Below the pieces are notes generated by a model. The model did not search any database. It saw nothing but the letters and a program-made list of their open reading frames with translations, and was not told the DNA's origin. Positions 1 to 7,204 of a stretch of 12,545 bases of DNA are shown here, one piece after another (the first letter of the stretch is position 1; every line of letters begins with the position of its first letter). Where the stretch lies: NCBI GenBank assembly GCA_003510895.1, contig DOKE01000044.1:1-12545 (forward strand). Reading direction: 5' to 3'. The translations under genes and the position numbers were made by a program. Source of the stretch: Candidatus Moraniibacteriota bacterium (lineage in GTDB: Bacteria > Patescibacteriota > Minisyncoccia > Moranbacterales > GWC2-37-73).

Positions 1-1
1 A

Positions 2-121
2 AAATGGAGGGAGGACGTTGAAGGGAAAAATAAAAAAAGTTTTAAAAGTTACATCTTAAAATGGTCGTGTGAAGATGCAACTTTATGTGAATATGATATA
101 ATAAAATACCAAAATATTTAA
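2..121 (+). CDS. Possible 3' end of an upstream gene (partial)
   Basis: The reading frame starting at position 2 stays open for 39 codons from the left edge and closes with TAA at 119-121, 11 bases before the next gene. The peptide is basic with two Trp and two Cys and ends in a hydrophobic-polar tail; I recognise no family. Open length alone is weak evidence in such AT-rich DNA, and an extended -10 promoter motif overlaps its end. It could equally be noncoding. The sequence left of the window would settle this. Confidence 0.33.
   Translation, partial: KWREDVEGKNKKSFKSYILKWSCEDATLCEYDIIKYQNI
94..102 (+). promoter_or_regulatory. Extended -10 promoter candidate for the SleB-like gene
   Basis: TGATATAAT is a perfect extended -10 element (TG, one base, TATAAT). 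No -35 hexamer is visible at 16-18 bases upstream. It would start transcription near 109, leaving a leader of about 24 bases before the ATG at 133. The same nine bases recur before the VirB6-like gene at 7904-7912. Confidence 0.4.
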
Positions 122-132
122 AATGTAAACAT

Positions 133-1308
133 ATGTATAAAAAAATAAAAAATCAATTTGAATATAATTTCAAAATTGAAAAAGACGGACTATATGTAAT
201 TGAAATCGAAGCTGCTTGTCAAAAGGAGAATGATTTGAAAGTTGAAATCAATCAAATTCAATTTCGGGAAATTACGGTTGGGAAAAACATTCAAACATTT
301 AATATTCCTCCGGCTTGGAATGGCAGTTGGCTAAAAGGACTTTCTAAGAAAGTTATTTTTATTATCAAGTTATCCCAAGGAAGGCATAGTCTTAAATTTA
401 TCGCTAAAAACGAGGCTGATATTATTCAAGAGCCAATTATTAAGTTACTGGAAGAAAAATTGACAATAAAAATTCTGGAAAACATTCAAAGTGAAAAAAG
501 AAACCGCCAGGCTTGGATAACGATCGTTCTTGTTGATTTATCGTTAAATTTTATTGACGCTCAAGTTGCTTGCCAAAAAAGATTCTGGGATAGTGATGAT
601 GTTAAATTAATTATAGATAATAAAATCCAAAAAAATTCCAATTCAAGCTGGTGGGGAAAAAATTGGTTGTGGCAGGGAAGAAAAATGCAGGGCAATCCCG
701 AAACTAAAAGAATTTATGCCAATCTTGGAAAAGGAATACATTATATTGAATTGTGGGCGGATGAACAGCCGATGATTAATAGTTTTGAATTGGATTTGGG
801 AGAAACGGAAAATGAAAATGAAGATAATAAAGTAGAGGAAGTTAAACCAAAAAGAATTCCGACTGTTGAAAATCCGGAGTGGACGGGAGATTTTTCCGAT
901 GATACAGAGCAGATGATTTTGGCGCGGGCGATTTGGGGAGAAGCAAGGGGGACTTCAAGAGAAGTTAAAATTGCAGTGGCATGGTCTATTAAAAATAGAT
1001 TGGGAATCAGAGATAAATGGGATTCTTATCACAATATAATCCTAGATCCCAGTCAGTATTCTTGTTTTTGGGAGAGACCTCCGCGCGATGCTAATCTGCA
1101 AGCCCTAAAAAGTCCTTTAAAAAATCAAGGTTATTATGGTAAATGGAAAGAAGCATATAAAATAGTCGGACAAGTTATTAATGGAGAAATTACAGATCCG
1201 ACAAAGGGAGCGAACCATTATTATGATGATAGTATAGGTGCTCCTTTTTGGGCGACAAAGGATAATTTTGTTATAAAAATCGAAAATATATTCTTTCACA
1301 AGTTATGA
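133..1308 (+). CDS. SleB-type cell wall hydrolase with duplicated N-terminal module
   Basis: The 391-residue protein ends in a Hydrolase_2/SleB domain (about residues 258-391). Visible landmarks are IWGEARG with the presumed catalytic Glu270, the AVAW..KNR helix, QYSCF (308-312), GANHYY (359-364) and PFWA (371-374). This family cleaves peptidoglycan glycan strands as lytic transglycosylases; it is best known from spore cortex lysis but is widespread in non-sporulating bacteria. Residues 8-95 and 128-215 look like two copies of one beta-rich module (shared ACQK, GxxW and G-x-H patterns), probably a binding domain. An acidic linker (224-250) precedes the enzyme. There is no signal peptide, which is odd for a wall enzyme. 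The ATG at 133 is the only usable start, because the frame closes upstream at 94-96 and holds no other start. No Shine-Dalgarno is visible. The stop overlaps the next start as ATGA, so the two genes are translationally coupled. Confidence 0.82.
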   Translation: MYKKIKNQFEYNFKIEKDGLYVIEIEAACQKENDLKVEINQIQFREITVGKNIQTFNIPPAWNGSWLKGLSKKVIFIIKLSQGRHSLKFIAKNEADIIQEPIIKLLEEKLTIKILENIQSEKRNRQAWITIVLVDLSLNFIDAQVACQKRFWDSDDVKLIIDNKIQKNSNSSWWGKNWLWQGRKMQGNPETKRIYANLGKGIHYIELWADEQPMINSFELDLGETENENEDNKVEEVKPKRIPTVENPEWTGDFSDDTEQMILARAIWGEARGTSREVKIAVAWSIKNRLGIRDKWDSYHNIILDPSQYSCFWERPPRDANLQALKSPLKNQGYYGKWKEAYKIVGQVINGEITDPTKGANHYYDDSIGAPFWATKDNFVIKIENIFFHKL

Positions 1309-2198
1309 AAAGTATTCTATTTAAGAAAAAATTTTTCATTGTATTGATTGGGAGTTTCGCTTTTATTATATTTTTTGTGATGATAGTAAAATATTTTTCA
1401 AAAAGCAATGAACTGGTATTAATTGAAGAAAGCACTGATTTAAATGAAAAAGTGGAAATAAAGGAAACTTCTCTGGATGAAATATATGAGGATAAGGATG
1501 GAAATTATAAAAACAAGGACGGAAAACAAATTGTTTTTAATGGCAGTCCCATAAGCCAACTGTTTTTTTCTCCTTCTGAAAAAAAAGTTGGGTTCATGGA
1601 AAATAGGGATATTAATGATAAAAATATTCCATACGATCAAACAAGGATTCTTCATATTGGAAATGTTCAAGATAAAAATTTTCAGGAAATATTTCATGGA
1701 AGCTTTAGAATGGGAGGTTGGGAATGGTTTTCTGAAAATGAGGTTATTTCCAATTCAGGTTGTGGCACAGAATGTCAGGTTATTTATTGGACCAATCTCG
1801 ATTCTGGAGAAAAAAGTGTTTTGCAATATGGAGTCGGGTATGAGTGGTCGCCGGATAAAAAAATTGTTTTTGCTTATCATTATTCCGGCAATTATGGCGT
1901 GGTTGTCGGAAATAAAAAAGGGGAAGAATTATTTTCATTTGTGAGAGAGCATAAAATTTTTTATAGTGACAGTTTATCCTGGAAAACAAAAGCTACGTGG
2001 TCTCCGGATTCTGCCAAACTAGCATTGGTAATCAAAAAAGAAAATGCGGAAAAAATGGAGCTTTTGATTTTTGACGCGCAAAATAATTTCAAGCAAATAC
2101 ACAAGCAGGATATTGATGATGGTTTGGATGATTATGATTTAGAGTGGAATGTTGATGGAAAAAGTTTGCTTATCAATAAAAAAGAGATAAAAATATAG
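1305..2198 (+). CDS. Membrane-anchored TolB/PD40-like beta-propeller protein
   Basis: The 297-residue protein opens with a basic stretch and one strong membrane helix (about 8-30), with no cleavage site or lipobox, so it is probably an N-terminal anchor with an extracytoplasmic body. The body contains repeated propeller-blade motifs of the TolB/PD40 kind: FFSPSEKKVGFM (87-98), WFSENEVI (141-148), EWSPDKKIVFAY (180-191), TWSPDSAKLALV (231-242) and EWNVDGKSLLI (280-290). A Cys pair in GCGTEC (153/157) could form a disulfide. Only about five blades are visible and no catalytic motif is seen, so the role is probably binding or scaffolding. The start ATG overlaps the stop of the SleB-like gene by 4 bases, suggesting linked production and perhaps a linked role at the envelope. 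The exact function is unknown. Confidence 0.7.
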   Translation: MKSILFKKKFFIVLIGSFAFIIFFVMIVKYFSKSNELVLIEESTDLNEKVEIKETSLDEIYEDKDGNYKNKDGKQIVFNGSPISQLFFSPSEKKVGFMENRDINDKNIPYDQTRILHIGNVQDKNFQEIFHGSFRMGGWEWFSENEVISNSGCGTECQVIYWTNLDSGEKSVLQYGVGYEWSPDKKIVFAYHYSGNYGVVVGNKKGEELFSFVREHKIFYSDSLSWKTKATWSPDSAKLALVIKKENAEKMELLIFDAQNNFKQIHKQDIDDGLDDYDLEWNVDGKSLLINKKEIKI

Positions 2199-2255
2199 TT
2201 GAAAAATAAAATGTTGTTTTTGGAAACAGTCGTATATAAAAGCGATTTCGTTTAT

Positions 2256-2287
2256 ACTCATTTTTATGTAATCGCATAAAAATGAGT
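2256..2287. repeat. Perfect 13-bp inverted repeat, possible terminator
   Basis: ACTCATTTTTATG (2256-2268) is the exact reverse complement of CATAAAAATGAGT (2275-2287), with a 6-base loop. It lies 57 bases after the propeller gene stop, between convergent genes, where a terminator is expected. The stem is AT-rich and no T-tract follows on either strand, so it is not a textbook intrinsic terminator. A protein-binding site or RNA-stabilising hairpin is also possible. Confidence 0.5.
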
Positions 2288-2341
2288 GAGAGGGAAATAA
2301 AAAAGGTCACATAAAATTTCATTACGTGGATCGAATGCTTG

Positions 2342-2373
2342 AAATAAAAACCTCACGAAAGTACGATCGTGAG
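2342..2373 (-). terminator. Intrinsic terminator of the xer-pcrA operon
   Basis: Read on the minus strand, CTCACGA and TCGTGAG form a 7-bp stem around an 8-base loop, followed directly by G and then TTTTTATTT. It lies about 53 bases past the helicase stop codon. The GC-containing stem plus T-tract fits a rho-independent terminator. A second short match (CCTCA at 2351-2355 with TGAGG at 2378-2382) offers a competing pairing. Confidence 0.62.
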
Positions 2374-2426
2374 TAAATGAGGATTTTGGAAAGAGCGGGG
2401 AATATAGATTTAAACTGAATTTAAAG

Positions 2427-4652
2427 TTATATCTTTTTCAAATTTGCGTATTGGACGGAAATTCTTTTGATACCTACTTTTTTGAAGGCGATGACCATCA
2501 GGTCTTCAACGACAGAAATCACAACGCCTTCGCCGAATTCATCATGCTTGACTCTATCCCCGTCTTTAAATTCAATGTTTTTGTTTTTTGGCTTGCTTAT
2601 TTGCTTGGTGAATTGATGGTTTTTATTTTTCTTTTCGTATCCCGTATTCCATACTTCACGTTTTGCGCTCCATAAGTTGCTTTCCATATTTTGTGTTTCA
2701 CGATTAATCTCTTGTGTTATGAGGTGAGCTGGGATGTCTTCGAGAAATCGGGAAGGCGGATTAACTTGTGTTGAACCAAAAATTGTTCTTTGTCTGGTGA
2801 AAAGCAAATATATTTTTTCTTTGGCGCGCGTTATTCCGACATACATCAATCTTCTTTCTTCCTCCATTTCTTCGTAGGAAAGCAGGCTCCTTGAGTGGGG
2901 CAAAATTCCTTCTTCCAGTCCGACAATAAAAACATAAGGAAATTCCAAGCCCTTAGCGCTGTGCAGAGTCATCATATGAACGCTATCGTTGGCTTGATTG
3001 ATGGAATCAGTATCGCTGGCTAAAGCGACTTCTTCCAAAAAAGTTCCCAATTTATCTTCAACATCAGAAAATTCTTTGCTGTTGAATTTTTGCGCCACGG
3101 AAATAAGTTCTTTGACATTTTCCCAACGCACTTCTCCCTCTGTTCCTTCCGCTAATAGCATTTGTTCATAGCCGCTTTCTTTGAATATTTTTTCCACAAA
3201 ATCCGCCACTGAAATGCGGCTTTTTATTTCATACATTCTGAGAATAAATTCTGAGAATTTTCTTACAGCGTCTATTTTTCCGGAATTCAGAGAAGAATTT
3301 TCCGTAGTCATTTTCAGACTGGCATTGATTGGATCGATTCCTGCTTCTCGAGAAAAAGACAGCCAGTGATTCAATGTAGCGCTGCCAATTCCTCTTCTCG
3401 GCTCATTAATAATTCTTTCCAATGAAACAATGTCAGTCAGATTGTAGGCTAATTTCACATATCCAATCAAATCTTTAACTTCTTTTCTCTGATAAAATTT
3501 CAATCCGCCGATGATTCTGTATGGCAAAGAGCGACGGAGGAACATTTCTTCCAGCATACGCGACTGGGCATTGGTGCGATAGAGAATCACAAAATCTTTG
3601 TAAGTCAGAGGAACATTTTTTTGAGAAATTAATTTAGTGATTTCATTAGCGATGAATCCAGCTTCATCTTGTTCGTCATCGGCCTCATAGGAAACTATTT
3701 GGTGGCCTTCTTTTTTTTCTGTCCAAAGTTTTTTATCTTTGCGATTGATATTTTTGGAAATCACTCCATAGGCGGCATCAAGAATGATTTGGGTGGAACG
3801 ATAATTTTGTTCCAGGTGAATAATTTTAGCGCCGGGATAATCTTTTTCAAAACTCAAAATATTTTTAATATCCGCTCCTCGAAATTTGTAAATCGATTGC
3901 CAGTCATCGCCGACAACGCAGAGGTTGCCATATTTTTGCGAAAGCATTCTAATTAACATATATTGGGCTTTGTTGGTGTCTTGATATTCGTCTACCATAA
4001 TATATTTGAACCAATTTTGATATTTTTCCAGAACCTGCGGGAACTGAGAAAGAATTTTTACCGTAAAATTAATGATATCGTCAAAATCAAGACCGTTGTT
4101 TTCTTTGAGTTGGCTTTGATATTTGGAAAAAACTTTCGCCACCGTTTCTTCATAGTATCCACTGGCTTGTTCGGAAAAAATTTGCGCGTCAATCATTTCG
4201 TTTTTGGCGTTGCTAATGGCGGCGAGAAAAGCGCGAGGCTTGAATTGATCAGTGTTGATTTCCAATTCCTTCATTATTTTTTTTATCATCGACTGCTGGT
4301 CTTGATCGTCAATAATATGAAAAGAACTTTTGTATCCCATTTTTTCTATTTCATTGCGCAGAATTTTCACGCAGACGGAATGAAATGTCCCGATGATTGG
4401 CAAGTCGTATTTATTGTTGCTTCCCAAAATGGAAATTATTCGTTCTTTCATTTCTTGCGCGGCTTTGTTGGTAAATGTGACAGCTAGAATATTTTGCGGA
4501 CGTATACCGGCTTCTTTGATGAGATAGGCGACGCGATGAGTGAGTGTTTTGGTTTTTCCCGATCCGGCGCCGGCAATAATCAAAACAGCCCCTCTAACAG
4601 TGGAAGCAGCATCTCTTTGTTGATCATTGAGACCTTGTAAAATATCGGACAT
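2427..4652 (-). CDS. pcrA: UvrD/PcrA-type superfamily 1A DNA helicase
   Basis: This 741-residue protein is a full-length 3'-5' ATP-dependent DNA helicase acting in repair, replication restart and transcription-coupled processes. Motifs in order: Q motif (LNDQQRDA, 8-15), Walker A AGAGSGKT (27-34), motif Ia (57-71), TFHS (89-92), Walker B VDEYQDTN (220-227), motif III GDDWQSIYKFRGAD (248-261), motif IV LEQNYRST (280-287), motif V VHMMTLHSAKGLEF (558-571) and motif VI EEERRLMYVGITRAK (597-611). After a Lys/Asn-rich linker, residues 693-741 (GDRVKHDEFGEGVV...) match the C-terminal Tudor-like domain through which PcrA/UvrD contacts RNA polymerase, which is why I favour pcrA. Motif III has Trp where many UvrD proteins have a third Asp. 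The start ATG sits 25 bases after the xer stop; no Shine-Dalgarno is visible. Confidence 0.95.
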   Translation of the reverse strand: MSDILQGLNDQQRDAASTVRGAVLIIAGAGSGKTKTLTHRVAYLIKEAGIRPQNILAVTFTNKAAQEMKERIISILGSNNKYDLPIIGTFHSVCVKILRNEIEKMGYKSSFHIIDDQDQQSMIKKIMKELEINTDQFKPRAFLAAISNAKNEMIDAQIFSEQASGYYEETVAKVFSKYQSQLKENNGLDFDDIINFTVKILSQFPQVLEKYQNWFKYIMVDEYQDTNKAQYMLIRMLSQKYGNLCVVGDDWQSIYKFRGADIKNILSFEKDYPGAKIIHLEQNYRSTQIILDAAYGVISKNINRKDKKLWTEKKEGHQIVSYEADDEQDEAGFIANEITKLISQKNVPLTYKDFVILYRTNAQSRMLEEMFLRRSLPYRIIGGLKFYQRKEVKDLIGYVKLAYNLTDIVSLERIINEPRRGIGSATLNHWLSFSREAGIDPINASLKMTTENSSLNSGKIDAVRKFSEFILRMYEIKSRISVADFVEKIFKESGYEQMLLAEGTEGEVRWENVKELISVAQKFNSKEFSDVEDKLGTFLEEVALASDTDSINQANDSVHMMTLHSAKGLEFPYVFIVGLEEGILPHSRSLLSYEEMEEERRLMYVGITRAKEKIYLLFTRQRTIFGSTQVNPPSRFLEDIPAHLITQEINRETQNMESNLWSAKREVWNTGYEKKNKNHQFTKQISKPKNKNIEFKDGDRVKHDEFGEGVVISVVEDLMVIAFKKVGIKRISVQYANLKKI

Positions 4653-4677
4653 TTGTTTTTAATTTTAAATTTTTAGA

Positions 4678-5589
4678 TTATTTCTTTTTTCCGTGAAATT
4701 TTTTATGAATGTCCTTGAGTTGTTGATTGGTAACGTGAGTGTAGATTTGCGTCGTGGTGATGGAGGAGTGCCCCAACATTGCTTGGACGGAACGGATGTC
4801 AGCTCCGTTAGCCAGAAGGTCGGTGGCGAAGCTGTGGCGCAGTGTGTGCGGATGAACATCTTTGACAATTCCAGCTTTCAGCGCGTATTGCTTGACAATT
4901 CTTTGAATGCTTCTGGGGGTGAGACGTTTGTTTTTTTCATTGGAAGGGGAGCCATTTTTGGAAAAACGCACAAATAGGGCGGGATCAATGTCTATTCTTT
5001 TGTCTAAATATTTTTTCAGAGCATTCTTGGCGGAATCGGAAATAAAAACAATTCTTATTTTTCCGCCTTTTCCTTTGACACTGAATTCTTGGCGGTCTAA
5101 ATTTATTTGTTCTCGAGAAGTGTTGGTCAATTCGGAAACACGCAGTCCTGTGGAAAAAAGCAGTTCCAGAATAGCTCGGTCGCGCAATGATTTTATATCT
5201 GTTTCGGAGGCGCCATCGAGAAGTCTTTCCAATTCTTCCGGTTCCAGAAATTCTATTTCTTGGGTGGGATTTTTCCCTACTTCTATTTTTTCCGCGGAAA
5301 GAGTGGCGACATCTCGTTTGGCTAAATATTTAAGAAAGTTTCTCAGGGCGATAACGTGATAGTTTTGAGTGATTTTTTTAAGCGCCTGTCCTTTTTCATC
5401 GGTGAAACGATTTAATTTGAGTCGATAATTCCTGACTAAATCCAAAGTTATGTCGGACGGCTCTTTGACGCTGGTCCATTTGAGAAAACGATTCAAATAA
5501 TGATTGTAATTTTCAATGGTTTTTTGCGAGCGATTTTGTTCAATTTCCAAATGCTCCAAAAAATCCGTTAAAAGTGCGCGTAGATTCAT
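4678..5589 (-). CDS. xer: XerC/XerD-type tyrosine recombinase
   Basis: The 303-residue length is typical of XerC/XerD. Residues 1-90 form the SAM-like core-binding domain (NRSQKTIENYNHYL). The catalytic domain (about 112-303) carries the full set: Arg150 in TGLRVSEL, Lys174 in KGKGGK, His248 and Arg251 in HTLRHSFAT, His274 in GHSSI, and nucleophile Tyr283 in IYTHV. Such enzymes resolve chromosome dimers at dif during division. The HTLRHSFATDLLANGADIRSVQAMLGH stretch, split around residues 248-274, is characteristic of housekeeping Xer proteins rather than phage integrases, and no mobile-element context is visible. XerC versus XerD cannot be decided; small-genome bacteria often have only one. 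It is the first gene of a minus-strand operon with the helicase (25-base gap). The ATG at 5589 lacks a Shine-Dalgarno. Confidence 0.93.
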   Translation of the reverse strand: MNLRALLTDFLEHLEIEQNRSQKTIENYNHYLNRFLKWTSVKEPSDITLDLVRNYRLKLNRFTDEKGQALKKITQNYHVIALRNFLKYLAKRDVATLSAEKIEVGKNPTQEIEFLEPEELERLLDGASETDIKSLRDRAILELLFSTGLRVSELTNTSREQINLDRQEFSVKGKGGKIRIVFISDSAKNALKKYLDKRIDIDPALFVRFSKNGSPSNEKNKRLTPRSIQRIVKQYALKAGIVKDVHPHTLRHSFATDLLANGADIRSVQAMLGHSSITTTQIYTHVTNQQLKDIHKKFHGKKK

Positions 5590-5667
5590 TTGTTTGCGTT
5601 AATTTTTTGTTTGAAAAATAAATACTTTTTAAAAAATGCGTCGCACAACCTGCGTCAGCTTTTTCAT

Positions 5668-5676
5668 TATATATCA
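5668..5676 (-). promoter_or_regulatory. Extended -10 promoter candidate for xer
   Basis: On the minus strand TGATATATA (5676 to 5668) fits an extended -10; an overlapping TATAAT (5671 to 5666) is an alternative register. The best -35 at 17 bases matches only 3 of 6 positions. Transcription would begin near 5660, giving a leader of about 70 bases to the xer ATG. Confidence 0.4.
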
Positions 5677-5714
5677 TTTCCAACAAGCGGGTAATGGGTC
5701 AATTTTAGCAAAAG

Positions 5715-5723
5715 TTATCCACA
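5715..5723 (+). promoter_or_regulatory. Exact DnaA-box match
   Basis: TTATCCACA is the canonical high-affinity DnaA-binding 9-mer. It lies upstream of both divergent promoters, in noncoding DNA. Only one copy is present here and there is no dnaA or dnaN gene nearby, so a regulatory or chance site is more likely than an origin. Confidence 0.35.
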
Positions 5724-5776
5724 GCTTCGCTAGGCTAAGCATAGCCAAATTATCGTAAAATAGACTGTCGTTTTGA

Positions 5777-5805
5777 TTGACAGCAAAAATTAGCGTCAAT
5801 ATAAT
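5777..5805 (+). promoter_or_regulatory. Perfect-consensus sigma70-type promoter for the LysM-CHAP gene
   Basis: TTGACA (5777-5782), a 17-base spacer and TATAAT (5800-5805) match the housekeeping consensus at all 12 positions with ideal spacing. The predicted start near 5812 leaves a leader of about 180 bases before the TTG start at 5991, long enough for regulation in the transcript. Confidence 0.8.
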
Positions 5806-5829
5806 AGAAAGAAGTTAAAAATTAGGACT

Positions 5830-5858
5830 ATAACCAATGAAGCGGCGGTTATTTTTTT
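5830..5858 (+). terminator. Attenuator-like hairpin in the LysM-CHAP leader
   Basis: ATAACC (5830-5835) pairs with GGTTAT (5847-5852) around an 11-base loop and runs directly into seven T residues (5852-5858). It begins only about 18 bases after the predicted transcription start. The 6-bp stem with two G-C pairs is weak, so it may act as a leaky attenuator or pause site, or be fortuitous. The start codon of a 19-codon ORF lies in the loop. Confidence 0.35.
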
Positions 5859-5896
5859 CGGTCAGAATCGCCAATTCTACAATTATAGTTATTTGA
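5837..5896 (+). CDS. Possible 19-residue leader peptide
   Basis: An ATG at 5837 opens 19 codons ending in TGA at 5894-5896. The peptide (MKRRLFFSVRIANSTIIVI) has a basic start and a hydrophobic end. AGGA at 5824-5827 lies 9 bases upstream, one of few Shine-Dalgarno-like sequences here. It sits inside the leader of the strongest promoter in the window and overlaps the attenuator-like hairpin. So short an ORF can occur by chance; no family is recognised. Confidence 0.3.
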   Translation: MKRRLFFSVRIANSTIIVI

Positions 5897-5990
5897 AAGG
5901 GTTATTGCTATTAGTAAGCAAAAAGTTTTTCACTGTATTGTCACAATTTGCAATAAGGAAGCTCTCAAGAGGATTAACACAAGAATACAT

Positions 5991-7121
5991 TTGTATCAAA
6001 ATTCTATTGCGAGGTTTATCAAAAGACACAGGACCGTCAGGCTCCTGCATCTTTTTAGACACTATTCTTCTCATGCGGTTGTTATTTCCAGCGCTCTTTT
6101 GGTGGCGGCGACTAATGCGTCATCAGGAAACGGTTCGGACAATTTTCTTTTCGGATATTGGGATGACTCAAGCGCGATGGCTAAGGAAAATTTAAACAGG
6201 ATGGAATCTCAAGAAATCAGAAAAGATGACTTAGCTTTGGTTCCTTTGTCTAAAGCTAACACGGCAGTTGATCCTCAAATGAAAGAAGATGATGTTGAGG
6301 AACTTCTTGTGCAGAACCAAACAATTCTCACTTCCGCGGCGGGAAGCAATATTCTTAGGGAACCGGAAGAAGATGGCGGCGTAAAAATGTATACAGTTAA
6401 AGAAGGAGACACAGTTAGTGGAATTGCCACTAAAAACAATATTACCGTAAACACTATTCTCTGGGCTAATGATATAGAAAACATTGATTCAATAAAGCCG
6501 GGAGATGTTTTGTTTATTCTTCCAGTGGCGGGACTTAATCATACTGTAAAAAATGGTGATAACATAGATTCTATTGCCAACAAATATAAAGCCGACAAAG
6601 AAAAAATTATTGCCTTTAATGATCTTCCTGCTAATGGTGATATTGAAGTTGGACAAGAAATTGTTATTCCTGATGGACAAGGAGAATCATCCTATTGGGA
6701 CAAACCGGAAACTGACACTTCTTCCGGATTGATTGAAAAAAGACAATATGCCAATTCGTCGGGAGGAGCGCCGGTGGTTTCCGGATGGAGAGACCTGACT
6801 GGAAAACCGGGAACCGGACACAGATTTCCTTATGGATATTGCACTTGGTATGTGGCGCAAAAACGTTTTGTTCCTTGGAGTGGAAATGCCGGAACCTGGT
6901 TATATCGCGCAAAATCTTTGGGATATAAAACCGGAAAAACTCCAAGAGTTGGATCGATTGTTGTAACAACCGAAGATCGCTACTATGGTCACGTGGCTTT
7001 TGTGGAAAAAGTTAGCGGCGATATGATTACTATTTCAGAAATGAATTATGTCGGTTGGGCAAAAACCAGCCGAAGAACCCTTTCATCCAAGAGTCGAGTG
7101 ATTAAGGGCTTCATATATTAA
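5991..7121 (+). CDS. LysM-LysM-CHAP peptidoglycan hydrolase, membrane-anchored
   Basis: The protein has 376 residues. A basic, His-rich N-terminus leads into a hydrophobic segment (about 28-43) that is a signal peptide or anchor. A variable acidic linker follows. LysM repeats lie at about 133-179 (YTVKEGDTVSGIA...IKPGDVLFI) and 184-228 (HTVKNGDNIDSIA...VGQEIVIP); LysM binds N-acetylglucosamine-containing glycan. A CHAP amidase/endopeptidase domain occupies about 275-376, with catalytic Cys284 (YGYCTWYVA), His334 (YGHVAFVEKV) and a third acidic or amide residue near E350/N352. It should cut peptidoglycan peptide bonds outside the membrane. The start is TTG at 5991: no ATG or GTG precedes it in frame back to the stop at 5886-5888, and the next ATG (6177) would remove the membrane segment. 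GAGG at 5969-5972 is too distant to be a normal ribosome site. A perfect promoter and long leader lie upstream; the lipoprotein gene follows after 96 bases. Confidence 0.9.
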   Translation: MYQNSIARFIKRHRTVRLLHLFRHYSSHAVVISSALLVAATNASSGNGSDNFLFGYWDDSSAMAKENLNRMESQEIRKDDLALVPLSKANTAVDPQMKEDDVEELLVQNQTILTSAAGSNILREPEEDGGVKMYTVKEGDTVSGIATKNNITVNTILWANDIENIDSIKPGDVLFILPVAGLNHTVKNGDNIDSIANKYKADKEKIIAFNDLPANGDIEVGQEIVIPDGQGESSYWDKPETDTSSGLIEKRQYANSSGGAPVVSGWRDLTGKPGTGHRFPYGYCTWYVAQKRFVPWSGNAGTWLYRAKSLGYKTGKTPRVGSIVVTTEDRYYGHVAFVEKVSGDMITISEMNYVGWAKTSRRTLSSKSRVIKGFIY

Positions 7122-7126
7122 AATAT

Positions 7127-7155
7127 TTGACAAAATAACTTTTTGGCAGCAGAAT
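7127..7155 (+). promoter_or_regulatory. Promoter candidate for the lipoprotein gene
   Basis: TTGACA (7127-7132), a 17-base spacer and CAGAAT (7150-7155) give a perfect -35 and a 4-of-6 -10. A start near 7162 would leave about 56 bases before the ATG at 7218. No terminator separates the hydrolase from this gene, so read-through from 5777 may also supply the transcript. Confidence 0.42.
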
Positions 7156-7204
7156 GTTTTGTTGGGGTAAGTTCGTTAAAAAAAGAATACAACGTTGGTA
7201 TATT

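Larger units (their letters stand above)
5590..5990. other. Divergent regulatory region between xer and the LysM-CHAP gene
   Basis: About 400 bases with no convincing full-length gene. It holds the xer promoter candidate (5668-5676, minus), an exact DnaA-box match (5715-5723), a small hairpin GGCTA-AGCA-TAGCC (5733-5746), a perfect-consensus plus-strand promoter (5777-5805), a hairpin with a T-tract (5830-5858), a 19-codon ORF (5837-5896) and a short dyad ATTGT-C-ACAAT (5937-5947). TGCGTC occurs twice in direct orientation (5637-5642 and 5651-5656), in the xer leader. Confidence 0.7.

Noticed and set aside
3963..4487. 174-codon plus-strand ORF opposite the helicase gene
   Set aside because: It lies antisense within a well-conserved pcrA/uvrD coding region; composition is that of a shadow frame.
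5637..5656. TGCGTC direct repeats upstream of xer as iterons or a dif-like site
   Set aside because: Only two 6-base copies; too short and too few for iterons, and no dif-like 28-mer with paired Xer arms could be made out.
5893..6195. 100-codon plus-strand ORF overlapping the LysM-CHAP start
   Set aside because: Its second half is an out-of-frame reading of the hydrolase anchor region, it starts with TTG without a ribosome site, and shows no domain. Its TTGA overlap with the end of the 19-codon leader ORF is noted but not convincing.
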